Assembly (NCBI GenBank): GCA_005883865.1
Contig: VBAO01000180.1
Span: 1 to 5,000, forward strand
Direction of reading: 5' to 3'
Source: Candidatus Segetimicrobium genomatis
GTDB taxonomy: Bacteria; Sysuimicrobiota; Sysuimicrobiia; Sysuimicrobiales; Segetimicrobiaceae
DNA length: 5,000 nucleotides
Each line of letters opens with the position of its first letter. Position 1 is the first letter of the stretch. The position numbers and the translations under genes are program-made. The notes beneath the pieces were generated by a model. It had not been told where the DNA came from and did not search any database. It saw only the letters and a program-made list of their open reading frames with translations. Below are positions 1-5,000 of the stretch, piece by piece.

Positions 1-251
1 CAACTAGGCGTCACGCCCTGACTATTCTCGCCAGTGGGGCGGTGCTAGGTGTTCTGGCATCGCTACCCGTACCCGCGTTCGCATACTGCAACTCCGACAG
101 GTGCTCGTCGGGTTATTGCGAGTGCCGTACCAATGCGTGCCAGGGTGGTGGCTGTTGCCCAAGCAATTACCCTCTCCTCAACCTCTGTGACTGCCAGTGC
201 TATAATTCGTCAGACTTCGACTGTTCTTCTTATGTCAACTGCAATTATTAG
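1..251 (+). CDS. Small cysteine-rich exported protein with Tat-like signal, 5' end outside window
   Basis: The frame is open from the first base and ends at TAG 249-251, giving 82 visible residues. A GTG at 42 could be called as a start, but this would cut the signal peptide in half, so the true start lies upstream. The visible N-terminus has TRR followed by a hydrophobic stretch and ends in the A-x-A type site PAFA, just before YCNSD. This resembles a twin-arginine (Tat) signal, with the usual Phe after RRx replaced by Ala. The mature part of about 55 residues has 12 cysteines spaced C-x4-C-x4-C-x-C-x4-C-x4-CC-x9-C-x-C-x-C-x7-C-x5-C. The even number suits six disulfides or a metal-binding scaffold in the periplasm. 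I do not recognise a family. Methylamine dehydrogenase light chain also combines a Tat signal with 12 Cys, but it is about twice as long and the spacing does not match convincingly. The function is unknown. Confidence 0.7.
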   Translation, partial: TRRHALTILASGAVLGVLASLPVPAFAYCNSDRCSSGYCECRTNACQGGGCCPSNYPLLNLCDCQCYNSSDFDCSSYVNCNY

Positions 252-392
252 CCGTTCATGGTGTTTTCCTCACGGGTGCTGTCCTTGAAGCCTTGAGGGT
301 CCGTCGAGCTCGGCCGGTGCCCAAGATGCTGCGGCTATCAATTCAGCAATACAAGAATGGTGTTGTTGTCCGGCAAATAGCTGATTGTTGCA
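252..392. other. Non-coding stretch between the Cys-rich gene and the purH remnant
   Basis: No plus-strand frame has a credible gene here. Frame 3 is closed at 294-296 and 378-380, and frame 1 at 286-288 and 382-384. GC content over 181-420 is about 51% by hand count, much lower than the roughly 74% of 421-660. Frame 1 from 289 to 384 reads through without a stop and ends in EWCCCPANS, but it contains no ATG, GTG or TTG start, so it can only be a remnant or chance. No terminator hairpin with a T-tract was seen after the Cys-rich gene. Confidence 0.5.
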
Positions 393-710
393 ACGGTCTG
401 CCGCTACGTCCGCTCGAATGCCATCGTCTTCGCGCGCGACCGTCAGGTCGTGGGGGTCGGCGCCGGCCAGATGAATCGCATCGAATCGGTCCGCCTGGCG
501 GCACGGCAGGCGGGCGAGCGCGCTCGAGGCGCGGCGATGGCGTCTGAGGCGTTCTTCCCGTTTCCCGACGGGCTCGAGGTGGCGATCCACGCCGGGGTCA
601 CCGCGGTGATCCATCCGGGCGGCTCGGTCCGGAATGCGGAGGTCACGGCCGCGGCGGACGCCGCCGGGATCGCGATGGTGCTGACCGGGATCCGGCACTT
701 CAGGCACTGA
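393..710 (+). pseudogene. purH: C-terminal remnant of PurH (AICAR transformylase/IMP cyclohydrolase)
   Basis: Translation from 393 gives TVCRYVRSNAIVFARD, then VGVGAGQMNR, ASEAFFPFPDG, AGVTAVIHPGGSVRNAEV and finally GIAMVLTGIRHFRH before TGA 708-710. These are the hallmark blocks of the C-terminal end of PurH, the bifunctional enzyme of the last two steps of IMP synthesis. The intact protein is usually about 510-530 residues; only about 106 remain. The whole cyclohydrolase domain and most of the transformylase domain are absent. An in-frame TAG sits at 378-380, and the only possible start before the conserved core is GTG 450, which would delete the SNAI block and lacks a Shine-Dalgarno sequence. 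The preceding 140 bases show no PurH similarity in any frame, so this is truncation and not a single frameshift. It is very unlikely to be functional. An intact purH elsewhere in the genome is expected. Confidence 0.85.
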
Positions 711-854
711 CCCCGCCGCCCCGCGGCCCCGCGATGGGCTCCACCGTTTCGACGTCTCCCCCCCTGGCCCTAACGTCCGAGGCGCGGAAAATGACGAAAT
801 CCTCTCCCAGAAGTTCCCATCACATTCTCGCAAAGATGATAGTCGGGATTCATC

Positions 855-886
855 GGGACTGACGAAGTGGTCCCTCATCCGGATGA
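855..886. repeat. Adjacent inverted repeat and 12-bp perfect palindrome, possible operator
   Basis: GGGAC at 855-859 is complementary to GTCCC at 870-874 across a 10-base loop, with one extra T-G wobble possible inside. It is followed without a gap by TCATCCGGATGA at 875-886, which equals its own reverse complement over all 12 bases. The palindrome lies 78 bases before the first pilin start codon, a plausible place for a dimeric regulator. This is inference only; no regulator family is recognised from the motif. Confidence 0.35.
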
Positions 887-938
887 CGGGTGCGATGATC
901 AGCAAGTTGCATGTCCATGTTCCGTTAGGAGGCGGGCA

Positions 939-944
939 TATAAG
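939..944 (+). promoter_or_regulatory. Weak -10-like hexamer
   Basis: TATAAG at 939-944 resembles a sigma-70 -10 box and lies 20 bases before the start codon, which would give a very short leader. No good -35 hexamer is found at 16-18 bases upstream; the nearest TTGCAT (907-912) is 26 bases away. The promoter assignment is therefore tentative. Confidence 0.2.
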
Positions 945-964
945 AGACGGATGGTGGGGGGAGT

Positions 965-1435
965 ATGAGACACGCCCGGGGATCCCGAGGCTTGGGGCTC
1001 ATGGATATCGTGATGGCCGTGGCGATCGGAGCGATCGCCGTGGTCCTCGCGATGACGACGCTGACGTCCCGTCCGCTCAACCTTGCCGGTGATCGCCAGG
1101 ATTTTGCGCTGAACCTGCGAGTCACCCGCGAATGGGCGCTGGACCGCAACCTCCATTACCGGTTGCGGGTGCTTTCGGGGACGCCGTACCAATATGTGAT
1201 CGAGCAGGGACAGCTGATCGGCATGTCCTGGTGGAGCTCCCCGACCGTAGTCCGGACGGTGACACTGCGGCAGAACGTCGCCTTTCCCGCCGGCACCCAG
1301 GGGCTGGCCGCCGAATTCGACACCCGGGGCGGGTTCGTGGGGACGCCCCCGCTGACGTTCACCCTGCAAGACGTTGCCCGGGGGTGGACCAAGACGGTGA
1401 CGGTCAACGCGGCGGGGATGGTGGACCAGCCATGA
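965..1435 (+). CDS. FimT/GspH-like minor pilin (pseudopilin)
   Basis: This 156-residue protein has a class III (prepilin peptidase) signal. A 9-residue basic leader ends in Gly9, followed by LGLMDIVMAVAIGAIAVV, the N-terminal hydrophobic helix of a pilin. Position +5 after the cleavage site is Asp14 where most pilins have Glu. The globular part fits the GspH/FimT fold: NLRVTREWALDRN (about 51-63) resembles the family's alpha segment rich in R and A, and EFDTRGGF (about 117-124) matches the conserved strand and turn near the C-terminus. There are no cysteines. The start is secure: an in-frame TAA lies at 941-943, no other start codon intervenes, and GGGGGGAG at 956-963 serves as ribosome binding site. 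It is first in the operon and overlaps the next start codon (ATGA at 1432-1435). The role is inferred as part of the tip or initiation complex of a type IV pilus or type II secretion-like filament in the inner membrane and periplasm. Confidence 0.85.
   Translation: MRHARGSRGLGLMDIVMAVAIGAIAVVLAMTTLTSRPLNLAGDRQDFALNLRVTREWALDRNLHYRLRVLSGTPYQYVIEQGQLIGMSWWSSPTVVRTVTLRQNVAFPAGTQGLAAEFDTRGGFVGTPPLTFTLQDVARGWTKTVTVNAAGMVDQP
1015..1045 (+). repeat. Long tight hairpin inside the FimT/GspH-like gene
   Basis: GGCGATCG (1021-1028) and CGATCGCC (1032-1039) are perfect inverted copies separated by GAG. In RNA the stem can extend outward to 1015 and 1045, giving 14 consecutive pairs including three G-U. 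It lies about 50 bases after the start codon, in the segment encoding the near-symmetrical peptide AVAIGAIAV. It may be a by-product of that repetitive coding. Confidence 0.5.
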
Positions 1436-1818
1436 GGATCGGGGGAAGGCGCGGAGAGGATGGGTTGACCGTCGTTGAGGTGCTGGTGGCGGTGGTCCTG
1501 ATGGCTGCTGGTGTTGGCGCGGCGAGCGGCCTGATGGTGATGGCCACGGGCCAGGGCTCGCTCAGCAAAAGGGGAACCGATGCCGCTGCGCTGGCCGGAC
1601 AAGAGATCGAGCGGGCGCGCGACCTGAGCTTCGCGGCCATGACCGCGGGCAATATTGTGACGACGTATACCGTGGGGAGCGATGTGTATACGGTGACGCG
1701 GACGACCACGATCAGCGACCCGGCGCCGAACGTCAACCGTATCCATGTAGCGGTGACGTGGGGTGGAGGAGGTGTCAAGAGATATGACACCGAGACGCTC
1801 CTTACCGGCCTTCAGTAA
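1432..1818 (+). CDS. PilV/GspI-like minor pilin (pseudopilin)
   Basis: The product has 128 residues. The leader MRIGGRRGEDG ends at Gly11, followed by LTVVEVLVAVVLMAAG with the canonical Glu at +5 (Glu16), so this is a classical prepilin peptidase substrate. AGQEIERARDLSFAAM (55-70) matches the helix-end motif of PilV/GspI proteins, and the C-terminal strands IHVAVTW (104-110) and DTETLLT (119-125) are also typical. No cysteine is present. A much longer upstream start in the same frame (1132) would run through the preceding pilin gene and remove the signal, so ATG 1432 is chosen. This start overlaps the stop of the preceding gene (ATGA), with GGTGGA at 1420-1425 as possible ribosome binding site, indicating translational coupling. 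It is inferred to interact with the neighbouring H- and J-type proteins in the filament tip complex. PilV-like and GspI-like cannot be told apart from the sequence alone. Confidence 0.85.
   Translation: MRIGGRRGEDGLTVVEVLVAVVLMAAGVGAASGLMVMATGQGSLSKRGTDAAALAGQEIERARDLSFAAMTAGNIVTTYTVGSDVYTVTRTTTISDPAPNVNRIHVAVTWGGGGVKRYDTETLLTGLQ
1767..1773 (+). promoter_or_regulatory. Strong Shine-Dalgarno of the PilW-like gene, inside the upstream gene
   Basis: AGGAGGT at 1767-1773 is a perfect match to the anti-Shine-Dalgarno consensus and lies 10 bases before ATG 1784. It sits within the Gly-rich codons (GGGG, residues 111-114) near the end of the PilV-like gene. It decides the start at ATG 1784 over the in-frame GTG at 1763, which precedes this site. 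Confidence 0.8.
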
Positions 1819-2752
1819 CAGGCGGCCCGCCGGCTTTAGCCTCACCGAGGTGCTCGTAGCCCTCTCCATTACCTCGATCGTGGTGCTCGCGGTCGGGTCC
1901 GCCTTCGTGTTCGTGGTCCGCGGATGGACGGATTCAGACGCACGGCTTGCGGCCCAGCAGAACCTGAGGACCGGGGTCGAGGAGTTCTACCGCGAGGTGC
2001 GGCTTACGGGGACCTGCCTGCTGCCGAGCGCGACCACTCCACCGGCCAACTTCAAGCCTCTGGACGGGTCCTACAGTGGCGGGGCCGGCACGGATACCCT
2101 TACCGTGCAGAGCAACACCAAGTGCGCCATCGGGACGCTCATCGCCCTCAACCCCTGCAACGCGTGTACCACGATCTCCCTGGACAATGTGAATAACTTT
2201 GCGGCGGGGATGTATGCGTACATCTATCAGGCCAACAGCCTTCCTCCCCGCGGCGAGCCTTTCGTGGTCCTGAGCGTGAACGCAGCCGCAAAAACCCTCG
2301 CCGTCACCCCGAAGCCGCCCGCACCGTATACCATCACGCAGAACTACAGCGCGGATAGCACGAACGGGTACAGTTCGGTGTACGGGCTCGAGCAGCGAAT
2401 GTACCAGATCACCACGATCGGAGGCGTTCCCACTCTCACCATGACCACGCTGAATACCGCCGCGACGCCGATCGCGAAGGGGATTGAGAAGCTAGGCATC
2501 ACCTATACCCTGAACCGCGTGTACCAGGCCTCCCCGTCGTGTGATGCGCAGACCGGGGGGTCTCCCAACCTGTGTGTCGTCAACCTGCCCGGCAGCGCGG
2601 CCGACTGGCAACTCGTGCGGAGCGTCACGGTGATCCTGGGCGCCCGCTCGACCGGCCGGGTGCGGGGGGCCGGCGGGGATGGATACCTGCACTTGAGCGA
2701 GATCTTCCAGATCACGCCCCGGAACTTCGTGTTCATGATCACGAGACTGTAA
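1784..2752 (+). CDS. PilW/GspJ-like minor pilin (pseudopilin)
   Basis: The product has 322 residues. A 17-residue basic leader (RRS, NRRPAG) ends in Gly17, followed by FSLTEVLVALSITSIVVL with Glu22 at +5, a textbook class III signal and transmembrane helix. AQQNLRTGVEEFYREVRLTGTC (57-78) corresponds to the conserved PilW/GspJ segment where the helix leads into the globular domain. DWQLVRSVTVILGARS (274-289) matches the strand near the PilW C-terminus. Six cysteines are visible: 78, 114, 125, 128 (a CNAC motif at 125-128), 253 and 264. The 114/125 and 253/264 spacings suit local disulfides. At 322 residues it is longer than GspJ (about 200) and close to PilW. The start overlaps the upstream gene by 35 bases, and 11 bases separate its stop from the next gene. 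It is inferred to be a filament tip component. Assignment to a type IV pilus is favoured by size and by the PilX-like neighbour. Confidence 0.87.
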   Translation: MTPRRSLPAFSNRRPAGFSLTEVLVALSITSIVVLAVGSAFVFVVRGWTDSDARLAAQQNLRTGVEEFYREVRLTGTCLLPSATTPPANFKPLDGSYSGGAGTDTLTVQSNTKCAIGTLIALNPCNACTTISLDNVNNFAAGMYAYIYQANSLPPRGEPFVVLSVNAAAKTLAVTPKPPAPYTITQNYSADSTNGYSSVYGLEQRMYQITTIGGVPTLTMTTLNTAATPIAKGIEKLGITYTLNRVYQASPSCDAQTGGSPNLCVVNLPGSAADWQLVRSVTVILGARSTGRVRGAGGDGYLHLSEIFQITPRNFVFMITRL

Positions 2753-2758
2753 GGGGGA
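2753..2758 (+). promoter_or_regulatory. Ribosome binding site of the PilX-like gene
   Basis: GGGGGA directly follows the stop codon of the PilW-like gene and lies 5 bases before ATG 2764. The 11-base gap leaves no room for a promoter, so the gene is read from the same transcript. Confidence 0.6.
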
Positions 2759-2763
2759 AACTC

Positions 2764-5000
2764 ATGCCGGCACGGCTCGCGCGCCGGGAAACCGGCGTCG
2801 CGCTCATCTCGGTCCTGCTGATCATCGTCGTCTTGGCCGCGGTGGGCGCGTTCATGCTCGTCGCGGTGGACCGCAACACCGAGCTGCGGGTGGGGTTCCA
2901 GAAGAACGTGGCGGGGCTGAACGCCGCGGAGGCCGGGCTCAATGCGGGGGCGGCCCAAGTGCAGACGGCGATGCTGAACTTCGGGCTGCCGACGAACTGC
3001 AATGCGCAGACGGTGGCGATCAGCGGCCGGACGGTCACCTACACGCTGAGCGTGCCGGGGGGCACGCCGGGGTCCTGTACCGAGACGTATCAACCGCTCA
3101 GGCTGCCGGCCGGTGATCCGTACGCGGGGTTGAACGCCGACGTCTACACGTACAACCTGACGTCGCAGGCGGTCAACGCGCAGGGGTATACGGAAGCGAA
3201 TGTGAACACGCAGTTTCAGGCGCGCTTCATTCCGGTGTTCCAGTTCCTCGGCTTCTATGCGAACGACCTGGAGGTGGCCCCCGGCGAAACGACCGCTGTC
3301 TTCAACGGCAGGATGCACACGAACGGGGATCTGTACCTCAGCGAAGAGCATTGCCCCCCAGGCGCGGAATTCTTGGGCCAGCTGACGATCGTCGGGAGCG
3401 GGATCTCCGGAACGGTACCGCTCACCCGCGGCCGCAAGTTTAACACTGGCAACAGAGGCGAAGTCCAGATCTCGCTGGACGGGGGGAGCACGAACCTTCA
3501 GGCCCTCGGGGCGAGCTCTCCAGCCGACGCCTGTAACACCAATTTTTCCAATCCGCCCCGGCAGGTCCCGCAGAGCGAGATCAACACGTTTAACGGCCGG
3601 ATCCAGACCGGCCTCAAGACGATCAATCTCCCGAGCGAGGCGGGTGTTGTCTGCACCCCCTGGACCACCAGCACCGCCGGGAACGCCTGCTCGGGCGGGC
3701 AGACGGGCACTTACTGGCAGCGGGCGGATGTCCGGATCGTCCTGGACCTGACGGCCGCCATGACGCAGCTGAAGAGCGGCAGCGTCGGGCCCCCCCTGTA
3801 CCCGGTGAGGGTACTTAACGCCGACGGGAGTGTCGATAGCACCAAGACGTCCTGGCTGGTGACCCTGATGCAAACCAACCCCGGGATCATCACCTACACG
3901 GATGTCCCGAAGACTTCGAACACCAAATGGAACTGCTGGACGAACGGGGGATCATCACTGAGCCCCAACTGCGAAGGCACCTCCAGCGGCTCCACCGTCG
4001 GCTACGCAACCGGCAGCAACTATAGCCAGGCGTTCCCCGTGAGTGGCACGGGTGGTTGCACCGCGAACCGCAATCCCAGAGATGTCATCACGTCAGCCAA
4101 CTACTGCTACGATTACCGGTACGGGGGCTTTTTCAGCTGGCGCGAGGGGAAGCCCCTCTACATCCTGAACATCGACTGGATCGGGCTGGAAGAGTGGAAC
4201 CTGAGCTACGCCAATATCTTGTTCAGTCCCTCGGGCACCGCCGGCAACTGTCCGGCAACCCCGTGTGGGCTGGTCGTCTTTCTCTCCGTCAAAGGGCCGA
4301 ATTCCGGCGGGGCCAACAACTACGCGGTGCGGATCTTCGATGCGGCGCGTGCCCGCTACGGCTCAACGGATCCGGGGGTTGCGTTCGCCACGGATCAGGC
4401 GATGTATCTTGTGGGCGACTTCGACTGCCCCCAGCCCAATGTGAGCGGTGTCAGCCTCACGGTCCCGCCTACCTGCGGCTCCCCCACCCCCGATACGCCG
4501 ACCTTTAAGAAGCCCGTATCGGTCGCCGCCGATACGTTCAATTTCTTGTCCTGCGCCTGGATCCAGACGGCCTCTCCGGCCAAAACCTGCCCCACCCCCG
4601 GCTCCTCCAGCACGTATCTCCAGATGGGTTTGACCCAGTGGGCAGGGGTAGGAGTGTACCGCCCCATCGACGAGCACAGCACCAATATCCCCATGTCGAC
4701 GAGCCCCAACAGGGAGATGGGATACGCGGCGAAGGACACACTTCTGAATGTCGCCATCCTCGCCGGCACCGACAGCACCTGGTGTCCCACGAGCCCTCGC
4801 GGCATCGCCTGTGGGGCCTACACCTGGCCCTCCCAATATTACGCTGGTGGGTTCGAGAGCTTTATGCGGTACAATGAGGACTGGATTTTTGGTGGACCAT
4901 ACAATTTCTATTGGCAGGGTTCGTTCTTCAACACCGGGACTCCCCTGCACACATGCTTCGCGTGGGCCACCCAATTGACCGCCACCGCGAATGATCCAGC
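2764..5000 (+). CDS. Large PilX/GspK-like pilus tip protein, 3' end outside window
   Basis: The frame is open from ATG 2764 to the window end without a stop, giving 745 complete codons. The N-terminus MPARLARRETG is a short basic leader, followed by VALISVLLIIVVLAAVGAF, a pilin-type helix with Ser16 at +5 instead of Glu, as is common in PilX and GspK. NAAEAGL (53-59) is the PilX_N hallmark. The remainder is a long exported domain. From memory its blocks match large 'PilX N-terminal domain' proteins of many environmental bacteria: GRMHTNGDLYL (182-192), YDYRYGGFF (449-457), NNYAVRIFDAA (518-528), ATDQAMYLVGDFD (542-554), KPVSVAADTFNFLS (583-596), NVAILAGT (662-669) and GGFESFMRYNEDW (695-707), then YWQGSFF. 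There are 19 Cys, many in close pairs (297/309, 391/403, 555/571, 597/609, 674/683). Classical PilX is about 170-200 residues and GspK about 300. I infer that the protein ends soon after the window and acts as an exposed tip or adhesion subunit. The function of the large domain is not established. Confidence 0.85.
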   Translation, partial: MPARLARRETGVALISVLLIIVVLAAVGAFMLVAVDRNTELRVGFQKNVAGLNAAEAGLNAGAAQVQTAMLNFGLPTNCNAQTVAISGRTVTYTLSVPGGTPGSCTETYQPLRLPAGDPYAGLNADVYTYNLTSQAVNAQGYTEANVNTQFQARFIPVFQFLGFYANDLEVAPGETTAVFNGRMHTNGDLYLSEEHCPPGAEFLGQLTIVGSGISGTVPLTRGRKFNTGNRGEVQISLDGGSTNLQALGASSPADACNTNFSNPPRQVPQSEINTFNGRIQTGLKTINLPSEAGVVCTPWTTSTAGNACSGGQTGTYWQRADVRIVLDLTAAMTQLKSGSVGPPLYPVRVLNADGSVDSTKTSWLVTLMQTNPGIITYTDVPKTSNTKWNCWTNGGSSLSPNCEGTSSGSTVGYATGSNYSQAFPVSGTGGCTANRNPRDVITSANYCYDYRYGGFFSWREGKPLYILNIDWIGLEEWNLSYANILFSPSGTAGNCPATPCGLVVFLSVKGPNSGGANNYAVRIFDAARARYGSTDPGVAFATDQAMYLVGDFDCPQPNVSGVSLTVPPTCGSPTPDTPTFKKPVSVAADTFNFLSCAWIQTASPAKTCPTPGSSSTYLQMGLTQWAGVGVYRPIDEHSTNIPMSTSPNREMGYAAKDTLLNVAILAGTDSTWCPTSPRGIACGAYTWPSQYYAGGFESFMRYNEDWIFGGPYNFYWQGSFFNTGTPLHTCFAWATQLTATANDP

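Larger units (their letters stand above)
711..964 (+). promoter_or_regulatory. Intergenic region upstream of the pilin operon
   Basis: These 254 bases separate the purH remnant from the first pilin gene and contain no ORF I can support. They should hold the operon promoter, because the four downstream genes are tightly packed with no room for others. Visible elements are an inverted repeat at 855-874, a 12-bp perfect palindrome at 875-886, and a TATAAG hexamer at 939-944. No sigma-54 type GG-N10-GC element was found around the TTGCA at 907-911. A short GCCGC-CCC-GCGGC inverted repeat at 715-727 has only a 5-bp stem and no T-tract, so it is not called a terminator. Confidence 0.4.

Noticed and set aside
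1..251. Methylamine dehydrogenase light chain (mauA)
   Set aside because: A Tat signal and 12 Cys are shared features, but this protein is about half the length and the Cys spacing and Trp residues needed for the cofactor are not seen; the mature part contains no Trp.
450..710. A functional short gene starting at GTG 450
   Set aside because: It would begin inside a conserved PurH block, has no Shine-Dalgarno, and encodes too little of the transformylase domain to fold as the enzyme.
715..727. GCCGC-CCC-GCGGC inverted repeat as a terminator after purH
   Set aside because: It has only a 5-bp stem with a 3-base loop and no following T-tract, as expected by chance in a run of C and G.
270..905. 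Minus-strand ORF of 211 residues across the purH remnant and the intergenic region
   Set aside because: The plus strand carries unmistakable PurH motifs here. The minus-strand product is low-complexity Arg-rich and spans the compositional junction with no recognisable domain.
890..912. Sigma-54 promoter around TTGCA at 907-911
   Set aside because: No GG is found at the required distance upstream of the GC, so the -24 element is missing.
1132..1431. N-terminal extension of the PilV-like gene
   Set aside because: It overlaps the FimT/GspH-like gene, would bury the prepilin signal inside the protein, and reads as Arg/Pro/Gly-rich frame shadow. ATG 1432 fits the operon coupling.
2503..3873. Long minus-strand ORF of 456 residues
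   Set aside because: It lies across the PilW-like and PilX-like genes, which have clear family motifs on the plus strand. Its product is Arg/Pro/Gly-rich without recognisable domains, as expected for an antisense shadow in high-GC DNA.
4850..4920. Local GC dip (about 40% over 4861-4920) as a sign of foreign DNA
   Set aside because: It falls inside the continuous PilX-like frame at a conserved block rich in Phe, Tyr, Asn and Trp, whose codons explain the lower GC.

Overview
The window reads as chromosomal DNA from a high-GC, Gram-negative-type bacterium. It encodes a set of type IV pilin-like proteins with prepilin-peptidase signals, a twin-arginine (Tat) type export signal, and a fragment of purine biosynthesis gene purH. 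GC-rich codons and the style of the large PilX-like protein recall environmental lineages such as Rokubacteria/NC10, Nitrospirota or former deltaproteobacteria. That placement is an impression from memory, not a demonstrated assignment.

Layout. (1) Positions 1-251 hold the 3' part of a gene for a small exported protein whose mature part of about 55 residues carries 12 cysteines. (2) Positions 252-392 are a moderately AT-richer stretch with no usable ORF. (3) Positions 393-710 encode only the last ~106 residues of PurH (AICAR transformylase end). The fragment has no start and no N-terminal three quarters, and GC content jumps from about 51% to about 74% by hand count close to where the homology begins, so it looks like a breakpoint remnant. 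(4) Positions 711-964 are intergenic, with a 12-bp perfect palindrome, an adjacent small inverted repeat, a weak -10-like hexamer and a G-rich ribosome binding site. (5) Positions 965-5000 are a tight plus-strand operon of four pilin-like genes in the order FimT/GspH, PilV/GspI, PilW/GspJ and a very large PilX/GspK-like protein that runs off the end.

How they work together. The H-I-J-K order and the class III signal peptides match the minor pilins (or pseudopilins) that form the priming and tip complex of a type IV pilus or type II secretion-like filament. The first gene has Asp and the fourth has Ser at the position normally occupied by Glu5. The fourth protein (at least 745 residues, 19 Cys, many closely spaced) is far larger than a classical PilX or GspK and is the likely exposed tip or adhesin-like component. 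The last two proteins are cysteine-containing while the first two have none, which suggests disulfide stabilisation of the outer part of the tip.

No tRNA, rRNA, CRISPR array, insertion sequence or convincing terminator was seen. The long minus-strand ORFs are shadows of the plus-strand genes.
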